From: an uncultured Bacillota bacterium
GTDB lineage: Bacteria; Bacillota; Clostridia; Christensenellales; Borkfalkiaceae
Assembly: GCA_949297575.1 (NCBI GenBank)
Contig: CASFTB010000007.1
Span: 1-64,000, forward strand
DNA: 64,000 nt
Direction of reading: 5' to 3'
Shown: positions 1 to 7,942 of the stretch, piece after piece
Numbering within the stretch: position 1 is the first letter of the stretch
How the letters are laid out: the number at the start of each line of letters is the position of its first letter
Notes under the pieces: model-generated
Told to the model about the DNA's origin: nothing
What the model saw: the letters and a program-made list of their open reading frames with translations, nothing else
Databases searched by the model: none
Position numbers and translations under genes: made by a program

Positions 1-68
1 TGCCAGGTCGTCATAGGCGCGGCTTGCGCGCTGCCGGTAATATGAGGGCTAACAGCCCGAAACTGAAA

Positions 69-157
69 AACCACCGGCTATGCCGGTGGATATTTATTCA
101 CGCTGTCGGCCGCACAACTGAGGTGCGGCCGGCAAAGGGGCGGCGGCTTTTTGCCGG
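69..157. other. Intergenic hairpin cluster (possible terminator of an upstream off-window gene)
   Basis: The first 319 bases contain no convincing gene. Three stem-loops are visible. CCACCGGC (71-78) pairs with GCCGGTGG (82-89) and is followed by ATATTTATT, like a rho-independent terminator. CGGCCGCAC (107-115) pairs with GTGCGGCCG (123-131). CCGGCAAA (129-136) pairs with TTTGCCGG (150-157). The second and third hairpins share bases 129-131 and cannot both form fully. The first could end a transcript entering from the left. A hairpin followed by TTCAC also recalls an IS200/IS605 end, but no transposase is in view. Confidence 0.4.
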
Positions 158-216
158 TGCGAAGGGCAGATGGCGCATGCAGCGTAAAAAAAAGAAAAAA
201 AGTACACGGAAAACGC

Positions 217-245
217 TTTACTAATTTAGCGCGATAAAGTATAAT
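217..245 (+). promoter_or_regulatory. Promoter of the amino-acid ABC transporter operon
   Basis: The -35 box TTTACT (217-222) lies 17 bp from the -10 box TATAAT (240-245). About 70 nt of leader follow, with a weak CCCG/CGGG hairpin, then an AAGGAG ribosome site before the ATG at 320. The TTTACT-17-TATAAT arrangement recurs at 9517 and 31543. Confidence 0.7.
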
Positions 246-319
246 AAAAAAGTCCAACCCGCTGTTTTTACGGGGGCGGATCAGATTTTGCCTTTGGGCG
301 GAAAAAAGGAGTTGTTGTT

Positions 320-1198
320 ATGAAAAAAGTTTTGGCACTTGTCTGCTCGCTCGTCCTGCTGGTGAGCGGCATCGCGATGTTTTCGGGGTGCGGTGGCAGT
401 TCGCTGATTGGGTTTGATATCGAGCTTGCACAAGCTGTTGCGGACGAACTTGGCGTCGAGCTCGAATGCGTAGAGATCGATTGGGACATGAAAGAAGCTG
501 AACTCGAGAACCACAGCATCGATATGGCTTGGAACGGTTTTACATATACGGAAGATCGCGACAACGGATATTATGACGAGGACAGAGAAATGCAGATCGG
601 CGGCCTCGACTTTTCCGGCATGTATATGGAAAATAAGCAGGTAGCCGTCGTGGCGAAAGATAATGCCGAAAAATATGCGACAGTCGAGGCGATGAGTGAT
701 GTCCCCGAGACGTCGTTTGTCGCGGAAGCGGGGTCTGCCGGCTTTACGACGATCCAGGATCTGTTCGGCAAGACGCCCATCGGCGCTGAACGCCAGCTCA
801 GCGTTTTTACGGAAATTTCTTCCGGGACTGCTGAGATCGGCTTTATCGATGCGGTGATGGCGGGATACTACATTACTTCCGAGACGGGAGCGTATCACGA
901 TTCTCTCACGGTCATTGAGATCGAAGGCGTAGAGGAAGAATACTATGCGATCGGATTCCGTGAAGGGAGCAATCTCCCTGCCGTATTCAATAATATTCTT
1001 GCGGGCTTTGTCAAGGACGGAACTTTGCGGTCTATTGCCGAAAAATACGGCTTACAGGATGTGATCGTGACCGATGATTTCGGCGAATATAATGAGAATT
1101 TTGTATACCCGACGGATGGTGATTATCAGGCGATCATAGAAGATGGCAGGATGGTGCTGGGCTACACATTATTTGCACCCATGGCATATAACGACTGA
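320..1198 (+). CDS. Amino-acid ABC transporter substrate-binding lipoprotein, apparently circularly permuted
   Basis: Binds a polar amino acid outside the membrane and delivers it to the permease at 1214. Residues 1-24 are a lipoprotein signal ending in lipobox FSGC, so the protein should be lipid-anchored. The fold is family 3 (SBP_bac_3): LIGFDIELAQAV, IDWDMKEAEL and MAWNGFTYTEDR are its usual N-lobe motifs. The order is odd. Mature protein starts at GFDIELA, without the first beta strand that should precede it. A perfect candidate for that strand, DGRMVLGYTLFAPMAYND, sits at the extreme C-terminus (residues 275-292), just before TGA TAA. Total length (292 aa) is normal, which fits circular permutation better than truncation. 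It is first in an ABC operon with the permease 16 nt downstream. Family certain; permutation is my reading. Confidence 0.85.
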   Translation: MKKVLALVCSLVLLVSGIAMFSGCGGSSLIGFDIELAQAVADELGVELECVEIDWDMKEAELENHSIDMAWNGFTYTEDRDNGYYDEDREMQIGGLDFSGMYMENKQVAVVAKDNAEKYATVEAMSDVPETSFVAEAGSAGFTTIQDLFGKTPIGAERQLSVFTEISSGTAEIGFIDAVMAGYYITSETGAYHDSLTVIEIEGVEEEYYAIGFREGSNLPAVFNNILAGFVKDGTLRSIAEKYGLQDVIVTDDFGEYNENFVYPTDGDYQAIIEDGRMVLGYTLFAPMAYND

Positions 1199-1213
1199 TA
1201 ACGGAGGAAGTCG

Positions 1214-1864
1214 ATGTTTCTCGATATCATGGGGGAGCTTGCGGTCGGGTTTTTGACGACCTGCGAGCTCTTCGCGTTGACGCTTATCTTTGCATTGCCT
1301 CTCGGACTTTTGGTCTCTTTTTGCACAATGTCCAAGTTTACGCCCGTAAGAGTGCTGTTCAAAGTTATCGTTTGGATCGTGCGAGGCACGCCCCTCATGC
1401 TCCAACTTCTCGTTATCTTTTACGGCCCGGGACTGCTCGGGCTCCCTGCCATGCGCAATCGGCTGTTTGCGGCAGTGATCGCCTTTGTTATCAACTATGC
1501 CTGTTATTTTTCGGAGATCTACCGTGGAGGCATCGAGAGTGTCTCAAAGGGGCAGTATGAAGCGGGCCAGGTGCTTGGTATGACGCGCGGGCAGATATTT
1601 TTTCACGTCGTTTTATTGCAGGTCATTAAACGCATCCTCGCCCCGATGAGCAATGAGGTGATGACTCTTGTAAAGGATACATCTCTCGCAAACACGATCG
1701 CCGTCGTTGAGATTATCCGCGTGGCGACGACGATATCGAGCAACTACGCGATCAATATCATTTATCCGATATTATATTCAGGGATTTTCTATCTCGCTTT
1801 TATCGGCATTTTGACGTTGCTGTTCGGTTGGCTGGAAAAGAAGTTTAACTATTTCAGGGTGTAA
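1214..1864 (+). CDS. Polar amino-acid ABC transporter permease
   Basis: Membrane-spanning component of a HisM/GlnP-type importer, expected to act as a dimer with the ATPase at 1868. Hydrophobic segments cover most of the 216 residues. The cytoplasmic EAA loop that docks on the ATPase is visible at about 113-127 (QYEAGQVLGMTRGQ), and the family phrase VRGTPLMLQL is at about 56-65. The start has CGGAGG nine bases upstream. It follows the binding protein by 15 nt and precedes the ATPase by 3 nt, so the three genes are clearly co-transcribed. Specificity cannot be read from the sequence; cystine, glutamine or another polar amino acid are all possible. Confidence 0.93.
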   Translation: MFLDIMGELAVGFLTTCELFALTLIFALPLGLLVSFCTMSKFTPVRVLFKVIVWIVRGTPLMLQLLVIFYGPGLLGLPAMRNRLFAAVIAFVINYACYFSEIYRGGIESVSKGQYEAGQVLGMTRGQIFFHVVLLQVIKRILAPMSNEVMTLVKDTSLANTIAVVEIIRVATTISSNYAINIIYPILYSGIFYLAFIGILTLLFGWLEKKFNYFRV

Positions 1865-1867
1865 AGT

Positions 1868-2743
1868 ATGACGTTTCTCGAGCTGAAAAATTATCGCAAG
1901 AAGTTCGGCGAGAACGAGGTGCTCAAGGGCATCTCTCTCTCCCTCGAAAAAGGGGAGGTCCTCGCCGTCATCGGTTCGTCGGGCGGCGGGAAGACGACGC
2001 TCCTGCGCTGCCTCAATTTTTTGGAAATGCCGGACGAGGGAGAGCTGTATCTCGGCGGTGAAAAGCTGTTTGACGCGGCGGATAAAAAGCAGTACTCCGA
2101 CGCGGCGATCCGCGAAAAGCGGCTGCACTTCGGGCTCGTGTTCCAGCAGTTCAACCTGTTCCCACAGTACACTGTTTTCAGGAACATCACCCTCGCGCAG
2201 ACGCTTTTGGCAAAGCAGGATCTCAGACATAAAAAGGCGCTCTTTGCCGCACAGCGCAGGGCCGCTCCGAAGGAGGAGCGCAAAAAACTTAAAGCGCAGC
2301 AAAAGAGAGTTCTCGACGAGATCAGGTCAAACCAGAAGAAAAACATCGAAGAGAAGGCGGAAGGCCTTCTCGAACGCGTCGGGCTCTCCGAAAAGCGGAA
2401 CGCATATCCCTACGAACTTTCGGGAGGACAGCAGCAGCGCGTGGCGATCGCCCGCGCTCTCGCCCTCAGCCCGGATATCCTCTGCTTTGACGAGCCTACC
2501 TCCGCGCTCGACCCGGAGCTTACGGGCGAAGTGCTCAAAGTCATCAAGGGGTTGAAATCTTCCGACAGCACGATGATCGTCGTCACGCACGAGATGGAAT
2601 TTGCCAAAAATGTCGCCGACCACGTCATCTTTATGGCGGACGGAGTCATCGAGGAGGAGGGAACGCCTGCAGAGGTGTTCGATTCCCCGAAAAGCGAGAA
2701 GACGCGCGCCTTTTTGCGCCGCTCCCTCGAGGAAAACTTTTGA
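1868..2743 (+). CDS. Polar amino-acid ABC transporter ATP-binding protein with a basic insertion
   Basis: GlnQ/HisP-type ATPase powering the importer. Walker [10 protein letters not shown] (36-44), Q-loop FQQFNLFPQ (92-100), signature LSGGQQQR (184-191), Walker B LCFDEP (205-210) and an H-loop in VVTHEMEFA are all present. At 291 aa it is about 50 residues longer than usual GlnQ proteins. The excess is one Lys/Arg/Glu-rich, probably helical stretch at about 112-160, inserted between the Q-loop region and the signature helix, where the ATPase contacts its permease. All nucleotide-binding motifs are intact, so the protein should be active. Confidence 0.93.
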   Translation: MTFLELKNYRKKFGENEVLKGISLSLEKGEVLAVIGSSGGGKTTLLRCLNFLEMPDEGELYLGGEKLFDAADKKQYSDAAIREKRLHFGLVFQQFNLFPQYTVFRNITLAQTLLAKQDLRHKKALFAAQRRAAPKEERKKLKAQQKRVLDEIRSNQKKNIEEKAEGLLERVGLSEKRNAYPYELSGGQQQRVAIARALALSPDILCFDEPTSALDPELTGEVLKVIKGLKSSDSTMIVVTHEMEFAKNVADHVIFMADGVIEEEGTPAEVFDSPKSEKTRAFLRRSLEENF

Positions 2744-2752
2744 GGCGAAGGC

Positions 2753-3034
2753 ATGAAGGACAGTGCGCACCTCACGAATTTATTGTATTCCACGCTCCTT
2801 CGTTGCGAGACGGAGGAGGATGTCGCCTGCCTGCTCGCCGATCTGTGTACCTATCAGGAGGTGGAGCAGATGGCACAGCGCGTCGCGGCGGCAAAGCTCA
2901 TTTCGGAAGGCAAGACATACGCGGAGATCATCGATAAGACGGGCATCTCTTCCGCGACGCTCTCGCGCGTTTCCCGCGCCATGCGGCACGGCAGCGGCGG
3001 CTATGAAAAATTTCTCCCGAAAGGGAAGACGTAA
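2753..3034 (+). CDS. YerC/YecD family TrpR-related DNA-binding protein
   Basis: A 93-aa protein of the TrpR/YerC-YecD superfamily of small helical repressors. The helix-turn-helix lies at about 59-77 (TYAEIIDKTGIS followed by SATLSRVSRAM), preceded by the characteristic EVEQMAQRVAAAKLI helix. It starts 9 nt after the ATPase gene and shares its transcript, so it may respond to an imported amino acid, but no operator or effector can be named. A GCGGAG/CTCCGC hairpin with a T-rich tail at 3045-3075 probably ends the operon. Family assignment is firm; the regulatory target is unknown. Confidence 0.85.
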   Translation: MKDSAHLTNLLYSTLLRCETEEDVACLLADLCTYQEVEQMAQRVAAAKLISEGKTYAEIIDKTGISSATLSRVSRAMRHGSGGYEKFLPKGKT

Positions 3035-3044
3035 TGCGTGAAGG

Positions 3045-3075
3045 GCGGAGGGGCAGCTCTCCGCTCTTTCTTTTC
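3045..3075 (+). terminator. Probable terminator after the amino-acid ABC operon
   Basis: GCGGAG (3045-3050) pairs with CTCCGC (3059-3064), followed by the T-rich run TCTTTCTTTT. The stem is short, so termination may be partial. Confidence 0.45.
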
Positions 3076-3122
3076 TGCCCGTCCGCGATCTTCCGGATGG
3101 AGCAGGCGAGGAGGGTAATGCA

Positions 3123-4214
3123 ATGAACTATCGGTATTTTGTCCCCGTAGAGGTGTACGGCGGCGAGGACTGCGTTTGCGGGCACGCCGGCGTCTTTGCC
3201 CGGTATGGGGGCAGGGCACTCATCGTCACGGGCAAGAGCTCGGCAAAAAACGGAGCGCTTTCGGATGTCTGCTCCGTCTTGGAAAGAAACGGGCAGAGGT
3301 ATGCGATCTTCGATGCCGTCCCGCAGAATCCGACAGTCGCCTGCGTCGAGGCGGGCGCGGCGCTCGCGCGGGAGACGGGCGCGCAGTTTGTCGTTGCCAT
3401 CGGCGGCGGGTCGCCCATGGACGCCGCAAAGGCGATCGCCATGCTCGCACGGCAGGATGTGAAGGGGAATATTTTCTCTCACGAGATAGGAGAGGACGTC
3501 CTTCCCATGCTCCATATCCCGACGACGGCGGGCACGGGGAGCGAGGTCACGCAGTACGCCATCCTCACCAATGACGAAAAACAGACGAAGACGAGTATCT
3601 CTGCCCCGTCCCTGTTTCCCAAGGCTGCTTTTTTGGACGGGAAGTACATGAGAGATCTTCCGCTCGAAATAACGGTGAACACGGCGCTCGATGCCGTCTC
3701 ACACGCCGTGGAGGGCATGTTGTCCGTGCGCGCGGGGGCGCTTTCGGATGCGCTTGCGCGCGAAAGCCTGCGCCTCCTGCGCGGAGAACTTGCGGCGATC
3801 GGAAGGGGAGATCGTACCGCGCTTTCGCGGCAAAACCTGCTTGAGGGCGCCACGCTTGCGGGCATGGTCATTGCCAACACGGGAACGACGCCCGTACACG
3901 GAATGGGATATTCCCTCACCTATTTCCACGGGATTGCACACGGCAGGGCAAACGGATTGCTCCTCCCGTCGTTTCTCAAAGCGTGCGCGCGGAAGATTCC
4001 AGAACGCACGGCGCAGATATGTGCTGCCCTCGGAACGGATATCAACTCTTTTTCGGAAAAAGTTGCCGCGCTTCTCGGCCCGCGCGAGAGGTTTACGGAG
4101 GGAGAACTGCGCGCATATGCCGCGCGCGCGGCACAGAACAAGAACGTGAAAAATTGTCTCGCCGAGTTTTCGCAAGAGGACTTGTTCGGCGTATTGTGTG
4201 AAGCTTTTGCCTGA
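3123..4214 (+). CDS. Iron-containing (group III) alcohol dehydrogenase family protein
   Basis: NAD(P)-dependent oxidoreductase of the metal-containing alcohol dehydrogenase family. The nucleotide-binding motif GGGSPMD is at 94-100 and the phosphate-contacting TTAGTGSE at 134-141. The four metal ligands are in place: D190 and H194 (ALDAVSHAVEG), H259 and H273 (PVHGMGYS, GIAHG). Length (363 aa) is near the family norm. The ATG has GAGGG upstream. The gene stands alone between the YerC operon and the next promoter at 4276. The substrate is unknown; butanol/ethanol, 1,3-propanediol and related dehydrogenases all share this fold. Confidence 0.88.
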   Translation: MNYRYFVPVEVYGGEDCVCGHAGVFARYGGRALIVTGKSSAKNGALSDVCSVLERNGQRYAIFDAVPQNPTVACVEAGAALARETGAQFVVAIGGGSPMDAAKAIAMLARQDVKGNIFSHEIGEDVLPMLHIPTTAGTGSEVTQYAILTNDEKQTKTSISAPSLFPKAAFLDGKYMRDLPLEITVNTALDAVSHAVEGMLSVRAGALSDALARESLRLLRGELAAIGRGDRTALSRQNLLEGATLAGMVIANTGTTPVHGMGYSLTYFHGIAHGRANGLLLPSFLKACARKIPERTAQICAALGTDINSFSEKVAALLGPRERFTEGELRAYAARAAQNKNVKNCLAEFSQEDLFGVLCEAFA

Positions 4215-4275
4215 CACGTATGTCGCATTTTGTAACAACACCGCGTATATGTTTCAAAATTTTTTCTTGAAAGGC

Positions 4276-4304
4276 TTGCGTAAGGGCGTCCTCCGTGCTA
4301 TAAT
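4276..4304 (+). promoter_or_regulatory. Promoter upstream of the membrane-anchored uL15-like protein
   Basis: TTGCGT (4276-4281), 17 bp, TATAAT (4299-4304), with an extended -10 TGC directly before the hexamer. Confidence 0.65.
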
Positions 4305-4334
4305 ATTTAAAAATACATAAAGGGGGTGGATGGT

Positions 4335-5903
4335 TTGTCTGCACCGAATGCGGGCGCAATGCTCGCGCAGTCTTTTTGGGAGGGCATCGTCAGCCGAAGC
4401 GACTCTCCCGCGTTTATAGCGCTTCTCTGCATCGTCGCTGCGGCGGTCATCGCGATCGTCGTGCTGTTATTTATGCTCTTTCTTCCCTTTCGTCTCACGC
4501 TGCACATCGACGAGAAGGAAGTGATATCGGAGCGCCATTTCGGTCATCAGGGGGTCGAATTGCACGAACCCGCCCCGCGCGCGGGGTATAAATTTGTCGG
4601 GTGGTTCGAAGATAAACTCTGTATCCGCCCGGCCGGCAAGGTCTTCCGCATGCCTATGCGTGCGGCGCATCTGTATGCGAAATGGGAAGCGCTGCCCGCA
4701 GAAGGGCAGGCGTCCGTGCCTTCCGGAGAGGCGCCTGCAGGCGTTTCTGCCGACATGCCCGTCGCGGAAGAACTCCCCGCTGCGGAAGAACTTTTCGCCG
4801 CGGGAGAGCCCGCCCTCAATGCGTCCGAAACGGATGCCGCAGAGGAGCGGAGCGCTCCCTCTGCCGAAGAGGCGGCTGCGCCAGCGGAGGAAACCCCGTC
4901 TCCCGTCACGGAGGCGGAAGAGGAAGCTCCCGAAGAAGACGGAGAAGAGGAGAGCGGCGAAGGCGACGAGATCGAGGGAGCGCTCGTCACGCCCGTCACG
5001 GGCGGCAAAGTGTTTGTGCAGTACCGCCGCAGCTACACCGCGCGCCTCATCCAGGCACAGGATAAGATGAAGGAGTACTACAACGGCATCCGCAACGAGA
5101 TCATCTCTTATCTCGGCGTCAAAGAGCGCGTCAGCTGGAATTATCATTCTTTCAACGTCGGAAGGAAGCAGTTTGCCAAACTCAATGCGAATACCAAGAG
5201 CCTGATCGTGTACTTCGCGCTCGATCCGCAGGAAGTGGACGAGAAATACCATTTCAGAGATGTTTCCGAAAAGAAGCGCTATGCTTCCGTTCCCGTCCGT
5301 TACAAGATCACGGGCAGCCGCAGCTATCGGTATGCGCTCGATCTTCTCGAACAGACGGCCGCAAAATTCGGGCTGGATTTCCGCCGTACGGACGATACAC
5401 AGGTCATCCCGTACGAGGAGCGCGACGCGCTGATCCGCCGCGGCCTCATCAAGGTCTACGCGAAGCGCGACACGGGCGAAACGGTCACGGAGGAGCAGCT
5501 CGAAGAGATGATCGCGGAAGGGGCGACGGTAGAGAAGCTCTCTGCGTACACCGTCACCGATCGCGTCAGCGTCGTGGAAGCGGAGGAGCTCATCACCGAC
5601 GCGACAGCCGAACAGCTCATCGCGCTCGCGGATACCCGCGTCGTGCGCGCCGTCCCCGGTCGCCGCGCGGTCGTCAATCTCGACACCATTTCTGCAAACT
5701 ACAGGGAGGGCGAGACTGTCGACCTCGCCTCCTTAAAGGAAAAGGGGCTGATCGACAAAAAAGCCTCGGCCTGCAAGGTGCTCGCCCGCGGCATGCTGGA
5801 TAAGTCCCTCACGGTCGAAGCCGCAGACTTTTCCCTTCCCGCGGTAAAGATGATCGCCCTGACGGGCGGCAGGGTGATCCGCATCCGCAAGGACCGCGCC
5901 TGA
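4335..5903 (+). CDS. Membrane-anchored multidomain protein: Flg_new repeat, acidic linker, YRRSF-type domain, uL15-like C-terminus
   Basis: Function unknown. In order: one strong transmembrane helix (about 20-48); a Listeria-Bacteroides/InlB B-repeat-like unit (about 52-115) with the typical GYKFVGWFEDKL and AHLYAKWE phrases; a Glu/Ala/Pro-rich acidic linker (about 116-215); a domain starting YRRSYTARLI (about 230-355) that recurs in the protein at 35974; and a C-terminus resembling ribosomal protein uL15 (VVNLDTISA, LKEKGLIDKK, LARGMLDKSLTVEA, GGRVIRIRK). I prefer TTG at 4335: the AAAGGGGGTGG ribosome site at 4319-4329 is correctly spaced for it, whereas an in-frame GTG at 4326 lies inside that site. 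Monocistronic, with its own promoter and terminator. The uL15-like part is unlikely to be ribosomal because the protein is membrane-anchored. Confidence 0.8.
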   Translation: MSAPNAGAMLAQSFWEGIVSRSDSPAFIALLCIVAAAVIAIVVLLFMLFLPFRLTLHIDEKEVISERHFGHQGVELHEPAPRAGYKFVGWFEDKLCIRPAGKVFRMPMRAAHLYAKWEALPAEGQASVPSGEAPAGVSADMPVAEELPAAEELFAAGEPALNASETDAAEERSAPSAEEAAAPAEETPSPVTEAEEEAPEEDGEEESGEGDEIEGALVTPVTGGKVFVQYRRSYTARLIQAQDKMKEYYNGIRNEIISYLGVKERVSWNYHSFNVGRKQFAKLNANTKSLIVYFALDPQEVDEKYHFRDVSEKKRYASVPVRYKITGSRSYRYALDLLEQTAAKFGLDFRRTDDTQVIPYEERDALIRRGLIKVYAKRDTGETVTEEQLEEMIAEGATVEKLSAYTVTDRVSVVEAEELITDATAEQLIALADTRVVRAVPGRRAVVNLDTISANYREGETVDLASLKEKGLIDKKASACKVLARGMLDKSLTVEAADFSLPAVKMIALTGGRVIRIRKDRA

Positions 5904-5923
5904 ATAAAACTGCAACGAAACGG

Positions 5924-5951
5924 AGAGACCCGATTTTTTCGGGTCTCTTTT
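5924..5951 (+). terminator. Rho-independent terminator
   Basis: AGAGACCCGA (5924-5933) and TCGGGTCTCT (5939-5948) form a 10-bp stem with a five-T loop, then TTT. It ends the 4335 gene. Confidence 0.85.
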
Positions 5952-5975
5952 GCTAAAAAAAAGTACACAAGACGC

Positions 5976-6015
5976 TTGACAAGTATGTGTATAGTGTATA
6001 TAATGTATATATACA
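5976..6015 (+). promoter_or_regulatory. Consensus promoter with overlapping palindromic operator for the GntR operon
   Basis: TTGACA (5976-5981), 17 bp, TATAAT (5999-6004) is a perfect vegetative promoter. The 12-bp palindrome TGTATATATACA (6004-6015) starts on the last base of the -10 box and covers the expected start point. YtrA-type GntR regulators normally repress their own operon, so this is the natural operator candidate. Confidence 0.75.
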
Positions 6016-6036
6016 GTTGAGCGGACGGAGGACGAG

Positions 6037-6411
6037 ATGAATGTGATCGTGAGCAACGCCTGTGACAGGCCCATTTACGAGCAGATCTATACGCAGATAA
6101 AGGCGGCGATCCTGCGCGGGGAGTGCAGAGAGGGGGATGCGCTCCCTTCCATCCGCGCCCTGGCAAAGGAGCTCCGCATCAGCGTCATCACGACCAAGCG
6201 CGCCTTCGACGACCTCGAGCGGGACGGTTTTATCTATTCGGTGCAGGGGAAGGGCAGCTTTGTCGCGGCGAAAAACAGAGAGCTCGTGCGGGAGGAATAT
6301 CTTCGGCAGGCGGAACAGAAGTTATCTGAGGCGGTCGATATCGCCCGCCAGGGCGGGATATCGGACGAAGAGCTGTGCCGGCTCTTCGACATACTATTAA
6401 AAGGAGAATGA
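6037..6411 (+). CDS. GntR family transcriptional regulator, YtrA subfamily
   Basis: A 124-aa repressor with an N-terminal winged helix-turn-helix (PIYEQIYTQIKAAI, LPSIRALAKELRIS, TTKRAFDDLERDGFI) and only a short C-terminal helical tail, which is the size of the YtrA branch, lacking a large ligand domain. It is preceded by GGAGG and heads an operon with an ABC-2 exporter (6413-8542), the standard YtrA partner in Gram-positive bacteria, often induced by cell-envelope antibiotics. The stop overlaps the ribosome site of the next gene. Autoregulation through the palindrome at 6004-6015 is likely. Inducer unknown. Confidence 0.92.
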   Translation: MNVIVSNACDRPIYEQIYTQIKAAILRGECREGDALPSIRALAKELRISVITTKRAFDDLERDGFIYSVQGKGSFVAAKNRELVREEYLRQAEQKLSEAVDIARQGGISDEELCRLFDILLKGE

Positions 6412-6412
6412 T

Positions 6413-7321
6413 ATGCTAAGTACGGTATGCGGACGCGAGGCGTCTGTCCTGCCCGCCGCGGGCGCATTTTCGGAAGGGGAACTCGTCCGCGTCAGCGGGC
6501 TTTGCAAACGGTTCAAGGGTTTTTCTTTGGAAGACGTCTCGTTTTCCGTTCCCCGCGGCGCGGTGGTAGGGTTTATCGGTGAAAACGGGGCCGGCAAGAG
6601 CACGACGATCAAGAGCCTTTTGGGGCTCATCCGTCCGGACAGCGGGCGCATTTCCCTGTTCGGGAAAGAGGAGCGGCAGCTCGGCAAAGCGGATCGGAAT
6701 AGGATCGGCGCCGTCCTCGGAGAGACCTGCCTGCCCGAAAACCTGCACCTGAAGGACATAGACGCGGTGATGCGCCATATATTTCTTCATTGGGACGGCG
6801 AAGCATTTTTCCGCTATGCGGAAAAATTTGCGCTGCCCGTCGACAAGAAGGTCAGAGAATTTTCCCGCGGGATGCGCCAGAAAGTGTCTCTCGCCGTGGC
6901 GCTCTCGCACGGGGCTGAGCTTCTTCTCCTCGACGAGCCGACGGCCGGGCTGGACCCCGTCGCGCGGGACGAGATCCTGGATATCCTCTATGATTTTATG
7001 CAGAGCGAAGAGCACGCCGTCCTGATCTCCTCGCATATCGTCTCAGACCTCGAAAAGCTGTGCGACTATATCCTCTTTATCCATGAGGGGAAGATCGTCT
7101 TTTTCGAAGAAAAAGATGCGCTCGGGGAAAAGTATGCGCTCGTCAGATGTCCGGCAGAGAAACTTGTCGGGCTCGATCCCGCCGCGGTCGTCGCCTTTTA
7201 TCGCGGAGAGTACGGCGCGAGCGCCCTTGTCTATCGTGACAGAGTTCCTTCCTCCTTTGAAACGGAGCGCGCGTCCATTGAGGACATCATGCTCTATTTT
7301 GCCAGGGGAGAGCGGGTATGA
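6413..7321 (+). CDS. ABC-2 type exporter ATP-binding protein
   Basis: ATPase of a drug, peptide or lipid exporter of the YtrB/CcmA type. Walker A GENGAGKST (about 55-63), signature FSRGMRQK (about 148-155) and Walker B LLLLDEPTAGLD (about 168-179) are clear, followed by the long C-terminal tail usual for ABC-2 ATPases. The signature is SRGMRQ rather than LSGGQ, normal in this subfamily. The first 25 residues are an unusual extension before the core. The ATG has AAAGGAG upstream. Overlaps the next gene by 4 nt (ATGA), so translational coupling is expected. Confidence 0.93.
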   Translation: MLSTVCGREASVLPAAGAFSEGELVRVSGLCKRFKGFSLEDVSFSVPRGAVVGFIGENGAGKSTTIKSLLGLIRPDSGRISLFGKEERQLGKADRNRIGAVLGETCLPENLHLKDIDAVMRHIFLHWDGEAFFRYAEKFALPVDKKVREFSRGMRQKVSLAVALSHGAELLLLDEPTAGLDPVARDEILDILYDFMQSEEHAVLISSHIVSDLEKLCDYILFIHEGKIVFFEEKDALGEKYALVRCPAEKLVGLDPAAVVAFYRGEYGASALVYRDRVPSSFETERASIEDIMLYFARGERV

Positions 7322-7932
7322 AGGGATCGCTTTTAAAGAGTTGGAAAAACATCCTGCCTGTGCTCGCTTATTATCTGCTTTTTGCGGTCATCTTTTTTGC
7401 CGTAAGCTTCCTTGCGGATAGCGTGCTCTATTTTTGCGGCGTCGGCGTCATGATCGCCTTTGCCGTCCCGCTGTCTTCTATGTCCGTAGACGAGCGGGAC
7501 GGATGGGATAAGTTTGCCGTCGCTTCCGGCGTCGGCAGGGGAGAGCTCGCCGCAAGCAGGTATATATTCGCGCTGGCAACGGTGCTTTCGCTCTCAGTGC
7601 CGGCGGCTGTGCTGGCCGCGCTCCTTCCGGAACGGGTGCGGCAGTTCGCATCGATGCTGTTGCTGTGCGGGATATCTTTGCTCGTCCTGTCGGTCGCGTT
7701 GCCGCTCATGCATAAGTACGGGGTCGAAAAGACGCGCATCCTGCTGCTCGTGATCGTAGTCGTACTTTTCGGCGCGGGCATTGCCTTCGGCTGGGGCTTT
7801 TTGCTGGACGAACATGCCTCCGCGGCGTTTCCGCTCTTCGCTGTCCCCGCCGCGGCGCTGTCACTCGGCACCGTTTGCTTTGCCGTGTCCTGGCTCGTCT
7901 GCATCCGCATCTGCAGGCGGAAGGACCTTTAA
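7318..7932 (+). CDS. ABC-2 transporter permease, first of a paralogous pair
   Basis: A 204-aa membrane protein with about six hydrophobic helices. The motif AVPLSSMSVDERDGWDKFA after helix 2 recurs as LPLSAIAIDEKDKWDTFA in the gene at 7943, so the two are tandem duplicates. This D-E-(R/K)-D-x-W-D-x-F phrase is characteristic of small ABC-2 permeases paired with YtrA regulators. They probably form a heterodimer driven by the 6413 ATPase. Starts inside the ATPase stop (4-nt overlap). Substrate unknown. Confidence 0.88.
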   Translation: MKGSLLKSWKNILPVLAYYLLFAVIFFAVSFLADSVLYFCGVGVMIAFAVPLSSMSVDERDGWDKFAVASGVGRGELAASRYIFALATVLSLSVPAAVLAALLPERVRQFASMLLLCGISLLVLSVALPLMHKYGVEKTRILLLVIVVVLFGAGIAFGWGFLLDEHASAAFPLFAVPAAALSLGTVCFAVSWLVCIRICRRKDL

Positions 7933-7942
7933 AGGAGAAAAT

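Noticed and set aside
24-224. 66-codon frame at the left edge
   Set aside because: It runs through the hairpin cluster and ends in a poly-Lys low-complexity tail; no ribosome site.
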